This document shows positions 34,042 through 44,241 of a stretch of 64,000 nt of DNA, piece by piece. Both the position numbers and the translations under genes were made by a program. The stretch is from assembly GCA_011109175.1 (NCBI GenBank), contig RDEW01000007.1:1068295-1132294 (forward strand). The letters run 5' to 3'. The notes beneath the pieces are model-generated. The model saw only the letters and a program-made list of their open reading frames with translations. It was not told the origin of the DNA and searched no databases. The DNA comes from Dicyema japonicum. Taxonomy: Eukaryota > Dicyemida > Rhombozoa > Dicyemidae. Position 1 is the stretch's first letter. Each line of letters begins with the position of its first letter.

Positions 34042-34183
34042 TGATCCTGATCAACCCCACTAAAAAAGAACGAGTGCCAAGCTACAATTCCCAGGTAGTT
34101 GTTATAGATGATTATTTTTATGTTGGCTAATAATAAAATTATTTTTATTTAATTAATAATTTTGAATTGATTACTTTATACTA

Positions 34184-35302
34184 ATGCTGGTTTCTGCGGT
34201 TGTAGTTAATGTTATATTTCTCCTTCATACAACACTAAACTATAACTATGTATTATTTCAACCTCTAAATGGTGACAAATACGTCAACTCATTCGAAAAT
34301 GCATGTTCTTCCTCAGCCAACATTGTCGTCGATTTGGGCACAGTAAGCTTAAATAAAACTATAGCTTTCATCCTCTGATCTCCTTGTAAGTAGACAGGAC
34401 ACATTTCTCTACAAAATTAAACAGTTAATGAAAAATTCGATCCTTCATTGAGGAGACCAGTCCAATTCAGTGTACTCGGTCTATCAATGTTGACAAAGAG
34501 ACTGCGCTTCAGCGTTACTTGAGTGACCCCAACAGCACTTTGACTGTTATTTACGAAAATGACGTAATAATTCTATTTATTTCAGGACATCGTGGCTCTA
34601 TCCCTTAGGGATGTTGTCAGTCAGCCTATCTCCACAAAATGCATACTTCTCTATTTCAAGAACCCAAGTGTATGGTCTTCAGGGTTCACCGAGACTCCGC
34701 TCGTACTGCAAAGCACCTCCGAAGAATCTAAGAGTGACTGTGCTACGGTCAAAGTAATCTTAAAAATTCACTTTAGTTTAAACATGAACTTTGTCCCTTC
34801 GTCTTCCACCCCTTTTTCACCAATTTCCAATGTTAAGTTTGTGTATGATCTCACAAATTAGCTTTACTTTGAGAGAAATCACAGCGTTCACGTGGCAAAG
34901 TTAGCATAGTGACTCTAATTATCGTGGACGCAAACGGGAAGAAGACCGCCAGTGCCTCCCCCATAGATGTTTCTACCCGGAACGGAATGGCCTATTTTGT
35001 CCTAACATGGAATTCACGGTTTATGCCAGTGATACTTCATACACTGTGTCCTTCGACCACTTTGAGGTCAGAGGTGATTTGATTTGCTGTAGATTCAGAC
35101 TCCTGGAAATAATGCCGTGTTTTACGAGGCCAGGGACTGCAGAGGGTTCATTTCTATCCCCATTTTAATGGGATACACAGTTTTCCTGATCCTCGGGTTT
35201 TTCACAGTGGTAGCTGTTTGGATGTTGTCTTCTATGCAGACGATTGAACGATTTGATGATGCAAAGAAACCAACTCTATATATCCCCACCCAGGAGATTT
35301 AA
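34184..35302 (+). CDS. ATP6AP1: V-type ATPase accessory subunit S1 (Ac45)
   Basis: The C-terminal exon is diagnostic: ARDCRGFISIPI, a membrane helix at about 35156-35225, then SSMQTIERFDDAKKPTLYIP, equivalent to the MDRFDDHKGPTI tail of animal ATP6AP1. A 26-nt intron (35067-35092) joins SYTVSFDHFE to IQTPGNNAVFYEA. The start at 34184 gives a hydrophobic signal-like N-terminus. The first intron, 22 nt (GTAAGCTTAAATAAAACTAT plus AG), follows VVDLGT. The middle holds weakly conserved lumenal segments such as LLYFKNPSVWSSGFTE. Ac45 binds the V0 sector and guides V-ATPase assembly and acidification in the secretory pathway. Exon phases at 34380-34590 and 34860-34930 are not fully resolved. Confidence 0.85.
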
Positions 35303-35667
35303 TTAGAGTTATAATTTAACTAATATTTATTAACGATTCTTAAATTGTTATCTTCACTGATGTCAATAATAATTATGATTCAGTTTTAACAATTTGGATC
35401 AGATGGCATTTTAACCCATTGTGCATCCGGTGGTTCTTTATTTCAAAATTTAAGGTTACCAGAAGAGAGGTTATGTGCTAGGGATATGTCAAAGTAAACC
35501 TAACTTATGATTACGTTAAGATAATTGAATTTTATGGGCATTTTTATATAAATGGAGTATTTGGCTTTTTAATTGGAAACAGGAAATTCCAAAGAAATAT
35601 TTTCTTTAGAAGGATAATTATCATCTCAGCTAATTTTATTGGTGATGGATGACTAATAATAATAACA

Positions 35668-36151
35668 GCCTTTTCATGAGAGCCATAATATTTATAGCTC
35701 CGCATAGGCAGGACATAATACGAATGGAAATGGCGGACGACCTGGACTACCTAAGAGAACTAGTGCGGCAACAGAAGATCATGGTCGAAGCTAACGGAAA
35801 GGATGGTTCGGAATACGGCACAAGGGAAACTTAACTAATTTTATGTTTTCTCGGGAGTGCTTTTTAATAATAATAATAATAGGCAGGACACTTTATTTAA
35901 GTAAAGAACAGTTTAATTTTAACTAATCGTAGAACCAAAAATGATATTCACTTCTTTCTTTCTTTTTCTTTTGTGTTGGTCCTTTCTAGACAATCTAGTT
36001 CCGCAGTGAGTATCCACTGATGACGAAATCAACTCGTCAAGCCCTATTGCATCGTAGATGCGTGGAACCTTCCACCAGGTGAACAGCAGCGAGAATCGAA
36101 TCCGTAACCTAAGTCACTTTAGCCCGACACCTAACCACCATGTTACCCGGC
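35668..36151 (-). mobile_element. tRNA-derived SINE with a nested LINE-tail insertion
   Basis: Minus-strand copy of the main SINE family: the head at about 36151 reads GCCGGGTAACATGGTGGTTA, the B-box is GGATTCGATTCTCGC, and the tail ends GGCTCTCATGAAAAGGCTG. It is interrupted at 35716-35878 by a 3' LINE fragment flanked by ATAGGCAGGACA on both sides. Without the insertion it is about 320 bp, like the other full copies. Confidence 0.85.
35716..35878 (+). mobile_element. RTE-like LINE 3' tail inserted in the SINE
   Basis: The 163-bp insert encodes MEMADDLDYLRELVRQQKI and EANGKDGSEYGTR, then CGGGAGTGCTTTTTAATAAT and an AAT microsatellite tail. It is flanked by 12-bp target duplications, ATAGGCAGGACA (35704-35715 and 35879-35890). 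It matches the minus-strand copy at 2105-2267. Confidence 0.88.
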
Positions 36152-36510
36152 TTAGGGATCAGTTGTCAATAAGCTAGGTACTCAGCTCTTAGTTCAAATT
36201 CAAAGGCTTCGAATCAAAAGTTATAGTGTCAAAAAAAGTCAAAATTTAATTTTTTAGGTCAATAAAGTCAATTTTTTTAGTGATTTTTATTTATTAATTT
36301 TTTGAGTTTTTAAATAAAATACTAATGTGTCATCAACTGTTATGCCGCATTCAAATCAGGAAGGTCGTTGAAAAAGACTAAGACTGTTATTAGAAAATAT
36401 CCTGGTGAATTTTTTTTATCAACTCACGAATTTTTCTAAAAACAGCTTTTTATTGAGTCTTTTGTCTAAGAAACATTTCAAACAAACAAGTTTATCATTT
36501 TTATTAGTAC

Positions 36511-37590
36511 AGTGCGACCCCGAATTGGGGAAAAATTTCCCTAATTTTGAGGTTTTCCCAAAAAAAATGGCTTTCCTTAAATTTCGGTATCCCCTGTTCG
36601 ATGTCCTACCATAATAATATAACCAAGACGGATAATTACAATTTTTATTTTTAATAAAAAATCTGTTAGTTTTAATCGTGTGTTTTGTTTTTTGCATCGA
36701 ACCCATAATTATTTGCTTTGAATCTGTATAGATCAAAGACATATTCCAGATTCTCTTGCTTCATAGCATTTAGCTGCATTGTGAATGCGCATTCCGCATT
36801 GTTTATAACGTGTTGATCATCCAAATGTTCCAGAAATTGTTCGCTGCAGAAGCTCTCCAAATTCGCATTTTCCACAATATACGAATCAATCAGACTGTCT
36901 CGGGTGTCCTTTTTTTCCCGACAGTCATATTCCAAAGCCTTTTCAAAGCAATGTTGTATTGAAGTTTCTGTAATCTCACCCCATGCATATTTCAAACATG
37001 AAATATCATCCAATATTGTGATTCCCTTTATTGCTTCATCTATTTGAGCTACAGGATTTTTTTCATAGATAATCGTTTTCATCATCCAATTATTGAAAAA
37101 AATTCTTAAATATTTGTATTATCCTTGGTCACATGGCTGAATTAAGGAAGTTGTGTTTTTTGGAAAAAAATATTACGTCGACGTTTGAATATTGGGCAGA
37201 AACAGCATGACAAGTTGCATTATCAATTAATAATGCTATTTTTTCTTTTCTCCCTCATTTCCTCGCTAAATCGAGATAACGAATTTTCAAAAATATTTTT
37301 TGTCATCCAGGCTTTGCATAAAACATTCAATGCCGATTTCTTTCAGATTCACACCTTTTAATACTCTTGGTGACTTTGCACGCCCAATTATAAGTGGTTT
37401 ATATTTTTCTCTTGGCAAAACAGGTTAAAATAAATAATAATAAATTAAAAATTACAGAAATATATATTGAATCGTTTATGATAAAATTTTTACCAATAGG
37501 GGTTTATTTCTTTAAAAATCATCGTTCTTTATAGGGATTGCGAAAATATTTTTCCAAAAGAGAAAGTTTCCCCAACTCGGGTTCGCATTG
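36511..37590 (-). mobile_element. Tigger/pogo-type DNA transposon, 1,080-bp deletion derivative
   Basis: Terminal inverted repeats: left CAGTGCGACCCCGAATTGGG and right, reversed, CAATGCGAACCCGAGTTGGG, each continuing GAAA and bounded by TA target duplications (36509-36510 and 37591-37592). The minus strand encodes the C-terminal half of a DDE transposase: KIALLIDNATCHA with the second catalytic Asp, then NTTSLIQPCDQGIIQ with frame breaks, and an open frame (37085-36672) with ISCLKYAWGEIT typical of the Tigger C-terminus. The N-terminal HTH/CENP-B DNA-binding part and the first Asp region are deleted, so it could at most be moved in trans. Confidence 0.9.
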
Positions 37591-37942
37591 TATCTGGAAT
37601 CTAAATTTTCTGTTAATAAGTTTTTTTCTATTTAAAAAAAATGGAAAAACAACATATTTCTTAATGCATTTGAAAAATATCCTTCCACATTATTTATTCA
37701 GAAAAGATTTGTATTATTGATAAAATTATTATCTAAAGACCGAAATTTCTAACCTGAAAAAGTTTATAATTACATTATTCTTTATTTTAATAAAGTTTAG
37801 ATTAGTTTTTTTATATTAAAAAATTTTTTTTCAATATCAAAAAAGTTTAGATATGCTTAATCAAGTACAGGTAAGTAATAAAGGCATTATTCCACTATTT
37901 TTTTAAGCGATTATAAATTTTCGAAATTTAGTTTTTTTCAAT

Positions 37943-38161
37943 AGTGGAGGACACGGCCGACATTATTGACGTTGCGTTGCCTCTCACGATTGCAACAAAG
38001 ATTAACTGGAGAAGCCACTGGGTCACACGTGCGTCGTGGCTTTTTAGTGTAGTTAGGCGTTCAAGTTTCTTTAGGAAGCGAAGCGATTTTCCTTCTCCAG
38101 TTGATCTCTGTTGCAATCGTGAGACGCAACGCAACTTTGATAATGTCGGCGGGCTCCACTT
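37943..38161. repeat. long near-perfect inverted repeat
   Basis: The arms at 37956-38014 and 38092-38150 (59 nt each, few mismatches) share GTTGCGTTGC..CTCACGATTG and AACTGGAGAAG, with a 77-nt spacer. Weaker pairing with AGTGGA extends both arms. The transcript would fold into a long hairpin. It could be a foldback element or MITE, or a small-RNA precursor; no target duplication is obvious. Confidence 0.85.
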
Positions 38162-38164
38162 TGG

Positions 38165-38530
38165 ATGGTTGACTGTGTTAATTAAATTACATTATGGATT
38201 TAATAAATTTTTGAATACTGGAGGTAAGATTATGCAAATATAATAAAAGTCACCTTCAAAGAGTGATATTTGGACACTACGAAGAATAATTGATGGATTA
38301 TAATGAGGGAATAATATATTAACAATTTGTTGATTCTGTTGACAACTTTATTTTATGGGCAACTATACCACGTGGCGCCAAAGTTAGTGTGGTGCTATGT
38401 TATTATTTGTTTGATTCTTCTGTTCTTCCTCTTCCCTTTTGGCTCTAGAGAGCTTCAATTGTTAGCGTGCGTCATGTGGTTCATCATCTCTGGTTGCCAG
38501 ATATAATCCTAAAATATTTCCAAAAAAGAA
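38165..38530. other. no clear gene
   Basis: No supported gene. It lies between the inverted repeat and the RTE-like element. Confidence 0.4.
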
Positions 38531-38534
38531 CCAT

Positions 38535-40890
38535 TAGTCAACAATCATCCAGAGGAGTTTCCCTGAACGGCACTTTCTTCAAGTCCAGCACGAAGACTGC
38601 TAAGGGAGGAACCGAGCTTATTAGTACATCTCCATCTTTCGTAATTAATATCGTCTTCTCTTTTGATTTCCGTAATTTCAGTTTTGTTACATTTACGCTG
38701 AGAAACCATTTCTCAAGCTCCGCAGGTGCATTTTCTAGCAGGTGTTGGAGTGCGGTCACATCCCGTGATACAAAATCCACATCATCCGCATAAGATGTCT
38801 CTTCTATGTCTCCTATATAGCATTTACGGAGGTCGCGGAGTGCAGATTCAAGGTATATGGTGAATAGTAAAGGGGAGAGGGAATCACCCTGGGGTGTTGC
38901 TCCTTCTGTCCTCACAGATAGTCTTGTGTTCGCAAGTAGTAGTCTGATTATCCTAACCGACGATTCATCCAATATTTGCTCAAGCACATTCATCAGTTTC
39001 TGTCTGTTTATTGAGTCGAAAGCCCTATAAAGATCTATTCCCAACACGGTTGTTGCGCTCTTGAATCTTTGGTGCGTTGCGCAGCGCCATCTGTGGCTCC
39101 ATACAATGTCTGCCGTAGACCTCCCTTCTCGGAACCCACTTTGACTTGCTGGTAGGTATAGATCCGCCACACCCTTTATCCGGCTTAGTGCAATGTTTGC
39201 CAGCACCTTGCGTATCGAATTCAGAAGTATTATCGGGCGGAGATTTTCTACTGGTCCTTTTGATTTGTTCGGTTTTTGTATGGGTATTAATAATCCATTT
39301 CCAAGTCCTAGATCGGTATTAGTTTCAAAGACGTCATTTAGGGTTTTTGCAATTGTGTCGCTAAGTTTTTTTGGCCCATATTTTAGGAGCTCAGGGCTTA
39401 TGTTGTCCGGCCCAGCACTCTTGTTGTTCTTCAGTTTATTTATCGCTAATTCCACCTCTTCCACTGTGATTGGGATTTTTAGCGCCTTTGCTTCTCCCTG
39501 GAAAGGGGGAAAGTCCTTATTTTCTTTATTCAACAGTGTTTCGAAGTGTCGTGCAATCAATTCTGCTTTTTCTTCCGGGTTACCCACGAATTTTCCATCT
39601 TTGTCTTTGATGTGAAGGGTGTTTTGTCCTTTCTTTGTCCGCAGCAGCCGCAAAGCCGCAAACATCCTTGAATTGTCCTTTAGGCATTCCACATCTTTTA
39701 ATAGGGATGTAATAATTTCCCGTGAGTGTTTTCTATTCATCTGTTTGATTTTCCATTGTAGTTTCCTTTGTTGGATTTTGAGCTCCTTTTTTTACTCTCG
39801 TCTGACGTGTTTGCCGCTTTTAGCCGTAGCTCTCTGCAATACTTTGCCATATCTGGCACGTTCGGGTGGTGATCCAATTTTAGGGCGTGATGATTTCGGA
39901 CTCCAAGGCATATATTGGGCCGACTTGGAGATTACCTGCTTTGTTTGATCCCACAGAGTTCGTACTGATGATTCCGGTGCGGTTTTCTCCATAAGAGTCT
40001 CGATTTGTTCGTGATATTTAGCTCTACAGGTGGCTCTAACCACAATTTTTCTGTCTGAAAGTATATATTGGGCTTTTGTCTCGCCTTCTTCGCGTTTTCA
40101 ATGTATTTTTTTCCAGTCCGGTGCTTTTTTACACAAAGTTCTGCAATGACGATACTGTTGTCGTAGTCGTTGTTGTCCCCTGGTAGGAACGTGCATCATT
40201 TAGAACGTGTTTATCAGACTTTCGGCAGATAATGTAGTCGATTTGATTATATATTCACGGTCTCACCGACAGAGTTTTTTCTTTGTCCGTACCACGTCGT
40301 CTTGTGGCAAATTGAGTGCGTGAAGGCCGTGTTTCACAGGAAAAGGCTATTTTCCTCGCAGAAGTTCACCAGAGAGGCTCCAGATGCATTTCTCCTTCCG
40401 CGCCCGTGTCTTCCGATAGAGAATTCTTCGGCTCCATTTGCATTCCGGCCTTTGCATTCATATCTCCCGCAACAAAGACAAGGACGAGAAAGCAATATTA
40501 GAGTATGTGCTTGATAGTTCTGAGTAGAATTCTTCGAGTCGCCGGGGTTCTTGATTACTCGTTCACAGTGTGTGCATAGACATTTATGACGTTAAGACTC
40601 TTGGACGTGCATAGTTCATTTAGTTTGACTTGTAGGACACATATTTGGTCGTTGACTCTACAATAGCGATGTATTTTTTTGAGGTAATCCACGTGTAGGG
40701 CAAATTCCAAGCCGTAGTGCTTGCATTCAGTTGGGAAGAGAATCAGTCGGTAGTTGTTCCATGTCTCATTGCGTTAATTTTCGATTTTCGTCTCTTGTAG
40801 GCAGCCAATAGATATTTTGTACTTCTCGAGATCGTCACAAAGTACTTTCCTTGTCTAATCTTTCGATATTACACGTACGTTGAACGTCAT
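38535..40890 (-). mobile_element. RTE-like LINE, nearly complete ORF (endonuclease plus reverse transcriptase)
   Basis: On the minus strand the endonuclease starts at 40890 with MTFNVRVISKD, then GCLQETKIEN, FVAGDMNAKAG and a DYIICRKSDK region. It has several stops and shifts to about 40080. An open frame then runs to 39792, followed by a 400-codon intact frame (39740-38538): KNNKSAGPDNISPELL, LLIPIQKPNKSKGPVENLRP, QSGFREGRSTADIVWSHRW, LGIDLYRAFDSINRQKL, TPQGDSLSPLLFTIYL and TSYADDVDFVSRD. This is the best-preserved reverse transcriptase of the window. The C-terminal WRLFGHVLRM segment seen in related copies is absent. Confidence 0.9.
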
Positions 40891-41139
40891 TAGCCTGAGT
40901 TCTCGATTGTATAATGAGTGTTTTTCAGACATTTTTCTTAACCGATGTTGTACAGAAAAGAAACGAGGCACGTCACCACCTCGCCAAAAAACAACAACTA
41001 TATCTGCTAGAATTTCGCATTTAGTTATCAATGCGAATCAGTTAGCTGTGAATGAAGCAAACTGCACAGTTGATAAATAATTTTCATTTTAGTTGACATA
41101 AAAATGTTATTTTAGTTGATATAAATCATAAGATCACCA

Positions 41140-41405
41140 AGATGTTATGTGATCCCAGCTTCAATAATCCAGGACTTTCCTTGCGTGGTTTTCCAGTGTT
41201 AGAACGGTAGATCTTCAGCAAATGCTTACAAAGAAAGTCGATGGGATGACATTCTTTATAGCATATCGATTTCTGCGTGAACAATCGCATCTTCCAACGG
41301 ATTACTTGGTTCTTTGCATAACGCAGAAAATTGCGGTCATGGTTCCTCGTGGATTTTTCTGCGAGGAGGGTGACAAGGGAGTAATGTACCGATGTGGAAT
41401 GCAAA
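41140..41405 (-). mobile_element. Jockey-like LINE 3' end fragment
   Basis: On the minus strand, ACGCAAGGAAAGTCCTGG and GAAGCTGGGATCACATAA align with AGCATTGGGCCAAGATGAAG and CGTGCTGGGATTACGTGA of the copy ending near 59210. Only the C-terminal end remains. Confidence 0.45.
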
Positions 41406-41679
41406 CGTAATGTTCTTCGCCTGATTGAATTTAATTTGTTTAATTTGAGATGAGGGACATTGGTATGCTAAATACATCAGTGATAAACTGTGAGAAGGAT
41501 CCAAGATGAGTTGAACGACCTGGTCTGAAGACGTGCTGGAAGGTAATGTTTTTAATAAATGAACAGAAGGTTAATCATAATTGCTATAAAATTATTTAAA
41601 AATATTTTTAATTTTTATTTTTAAGTTGGTTAATATATATTTTTTTAAATAATAGACATTGAGGCGTGTTCGATCATTT

Positions 41680-42372
41680 ATGAGTCTACTATTCCGTCCT
41701 AATATAATATTCTTCTTGGGACCTCCTGGATCTGGAAAGGGCACCCAGTGTTCATTAATATCTAAAGTAATTCATATTTTAATAATTGACTTTTAACTGC
41801 GAACATATTTCTGCTGGTAATCTTTTGCGTGAAGAACAAGCACGTCCCGAGTCTGAATTTTACGAAATCATCAAATACAACATTGATAACGGTTATATTG
41901 TTCCTGTGGAGATAACCTGTAACCTCATAAAAAATGTCCTCTATGTGAGTTATTTTTAGGCTATAGTAAAATCTGGGAAGAGGAATTTTGTAATTGACGG
42001 ATTCCCCAGGAATATGGACAACTATGATGGGTGGAACAGAGTAATGGGGGACTATGTTGACCTGAAAAGTGTCATCTCTCTAGAATGCCCTTTTACGGTC
42101 CCCACGTGCTCAAACGTCTAGGTTTGTGAGGAAAGATGTCTTGGGAGGAACAGAAGTGACGACGACAAATCAACATTCCTGAAGAGGTCAGTCCATACAT
42201 TCAGTGTAGACTAAACACATTTAGAGACTCCACTTTGGGAATTCTCGACATCTTCGACAACGCCGGCATCCTCTATAAAGTGGATGGGTGTGGTACTCCT
42301 GAGGAGGTAATCTTTTTCAATTCCTAGATCTTTTCCCGTATGAAGTCTCATTGTGAAAATGTCTTTTCTTAA
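41680..42372 (+). CDS. CMPK1: UMP-CMP kinase
   Basis: It phosphorylates UMP/CMP with ATP in cytosolic or nuclear pyrimidine synthesis. Exon 1 (41680-41766) has the P-loop FFLGPPGSGKGTQC. The next exon carries NCEHISAGNLLREEQ and GYIVPVEITCNLI, then NFVIDGFPRNMDNYDGWNRV, the NMP-binding and lid-preceding motif, and ERCLGRNRSDDDK in the lid. Introns are tiny: 41945-41959 (15 nt), 42098-42121 (24), 42187-42209 (23) and 42307-42327 (21). The final exon ends SHCENVFS at 42372. The first intron lacks an AG before the next exon (about 41790), suggesting one or two missing bases there. Length, about 190 residues, matches the family. Confidence 0.93.
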
Positions 42373-42374
42373 GA

Positions 42375-43075
42375 TTTTGTGGACTTTTCATTTTAATAAT
42401 AATTTGTTTATTTTTTCTTAATATTTCTTGGTTTAACATGAGAATGTTGTGCTCATTACTAGAGTCTCTCACTAGACAACTGTCCTCATTTTTGGAGATA
42501 GATCTATTTTCTGAATTCCTCTATTGATCTTACATCCTCCGTAAGAACACATCCAATTCTACGCCGTATACAATTTAACACTGAAGTATCGCAATTGCTT
42601 TGATCATTAGTAATTGAGGACATTATTGCATTACCTTGAGAGCTAATCCTCTAAGTATTAGTACTCAAGAAAAGATAGATCAACTAGATGGCCGTTAAAA
42701 TTATTCTATACTTCGAAAGTCCACTCCAATGAAGTGATCATTGTGGGAAATACCATGGGAATTTAAATTATCTGAAATTTTATTCGTCTAATTATAATTT
42801 TAATGGATTTACACGTTCAAATTAATTTTTATTTCGAATTACTACTAATATGGGATTTGGGAGAAATTTTTTATCAAATTACCCTTTTCGAGTTTCTCTG
42901 TGTATCAGTCCGCTATAATTATAGAAAACAAATATAATTAATAACTATTCAACATAATCAATACCACCATACTTCTCTTAATGGAGTTAATTATTATCCC
43001 CCTTCTCCTCTCTCGCATGTGACTTCTTAATTACCACATGCCAGTTACACAATTTGGCTGGAATCAGATATAACT
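42375..43075. other. AT-rich intergenic
   Basis: No supported gene or repeat. Confidence 0.4.
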
Positions 43076-43079
43076 ATTA

Positions 43080-43292
43080 TCAGAAACTTTCATTTCGAGT
43101 TAAATTATTATAATCTCCAGAGTTTTTTTTAATAAAACTGATATCCTCGTCGTTTATATATAACTTATCTATAATTTGTGAAAATTTTGTTTGTTCCCCC
43201 AGTATTAATCTTTTAGGATTAAGCAATTTTGTGTAGATGTATTCGGTTTTGTTGACAAACTCGAATGGATTAAGTTGAACAAGACTCGAAAT
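43080..43292 (-). CDS. possible exon, unrecognised, within the duplicated segment
   Basis: The minus-strand frame reads LNPFEFVNKTEYIYTKLLNP, LILGEQTKFSQIIDKLYIND and DEDISFIKKN. The DNA is duplicated at 43619-43772, where the frame is broken by small indels. It looks protein-like but no family is recognised. Confidence 0.3.
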   Translation of the reverse strand: MSSLVQLNPFEFVNKTEYIYTKLLNPKRLILGEQTKFSQIIDKLYINDEDISFIKKNSGDYNNLTRNESF

Positions 43293-43772
43293 GCCGAGTG
43301 GCATAGTGGTTAGGTGTCGGGCTTAAGTGGCTTAGGCTACGGGTTCGAATCTCGCTGCTGTTCACCTAGTGGAAGCTTCCACGCATCTACGATGCAGAAA
43401 GGGTTTGACGAGTGACGCCGTCATCAGTGGATACTCACTGCGGAACTGGATTGTCTAGAAAGGACACTCACACAAGAAAAAGAAAAAAAACAAGTGAAGA
43501 TCATTCCTTGGTTCTACGATTAGTTAAAATTAACTGTTCTTTACTTAATTAAAGTGTGTGTGTCCTGCCTATGCGGAGCTATAAATACTATGGCTCTCGT
43601 GAAAAGGCTTTATTATTATATATCCTCGTCGTATATATAACTTATCTATAATTTGTGAAAATTTTTGTGTGTTCCCCAGTATTAATCTTTTAGGATTAAG
43701 CAATTTTGGGTAGATGTATTCGGTTTTGTTGACAAACTCGAATGGATTAAGTTGAATAAGACTCGAAATAGA
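43140..43772. repeat. about 150-bp direct duplication flanking a SINE
   Basis: 43142-43291 and 43620-43770 are almost the same sequence (ATATCCTCGTCGT... to GACTCGAAAT), differing by a few single-base indels. The SINE sits exactly between them. This is far longer than a target-site duplication. Confidence 0.9.
43293..43617 (+). mobile_element. tRNA-derived SINE, full-length copy
   Basis: The head GAGTGGCATAGTGGTTAGGT (A-box) and GGGTTCGAATCTCGC (B-box) resemble a tRNA promoter. A conserved central domain follows (GCATCTACGATGCAGAAAGG, TTTGACGAGTGACGCCGTCA), then an A-rich GAAAAAGAAAAAAAACAAG and the 3' part GCGGAGCTATAAATACTATG, ending GAAAAGGCTTTATTATTATA. Confidence 0.93.
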
Positions 43773-43774
43773 TC

Positions 43775-44240
43775 CTATTTTTGGGTAATGAGTTGAGTAG
43801 TATTTCTAATTCAAGATGTCATCAAATAAAGTGAGTAGTCACATCTTAATCCAAGCAGGATCTCTAATATTCTTGTTCTGTACCTGTATTGCTTCTACGG
43901 TCGGTTTATGTAATCCTGGAGAATCTTGTACATTTGTTTTACTAAACATTTCAATATGACTATATGGTCGATTATTTCTCTGGCCAATTTCATCCACTTT
44001 AGGTTTTCGTAAAACTAATATTCACAAATGATTCAATCACCAGTTTATTTGAATAAATAAATGCTTAATAGTCTTATCGTCAAGAATATGCAATTATTTC
44101 TCTAAAACTGTTGATAAATTGTTAGTGAACGGCCTACCATTTCTTTATTTAAAATCATAAGCTGAAAGAATCCTATCGTAATTATCTAAAATTGAGATCT
44201 TTGTTAACAAGTCAACAAAATTGATAAGAAAAATATGTTA
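43775..44240. other. AT-rich intergenic
   Basis: No supported gene. Confidence 0.35.
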
Positions 44241-44241
44241 A

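Noticed and set aside
39193-39948. Plus-strand frames (140 and 109 codons) opposite the RTE-like element
   Set aside because: Antisense shadows of the intact reverse transcriptase frame on the minus strand.
43293-43365. Genuine tRNA gene
   Set aside because: Although A- and B-box-like, the cloverleaf is not convincing and the sequence is followed by the SINE body found in other copies.
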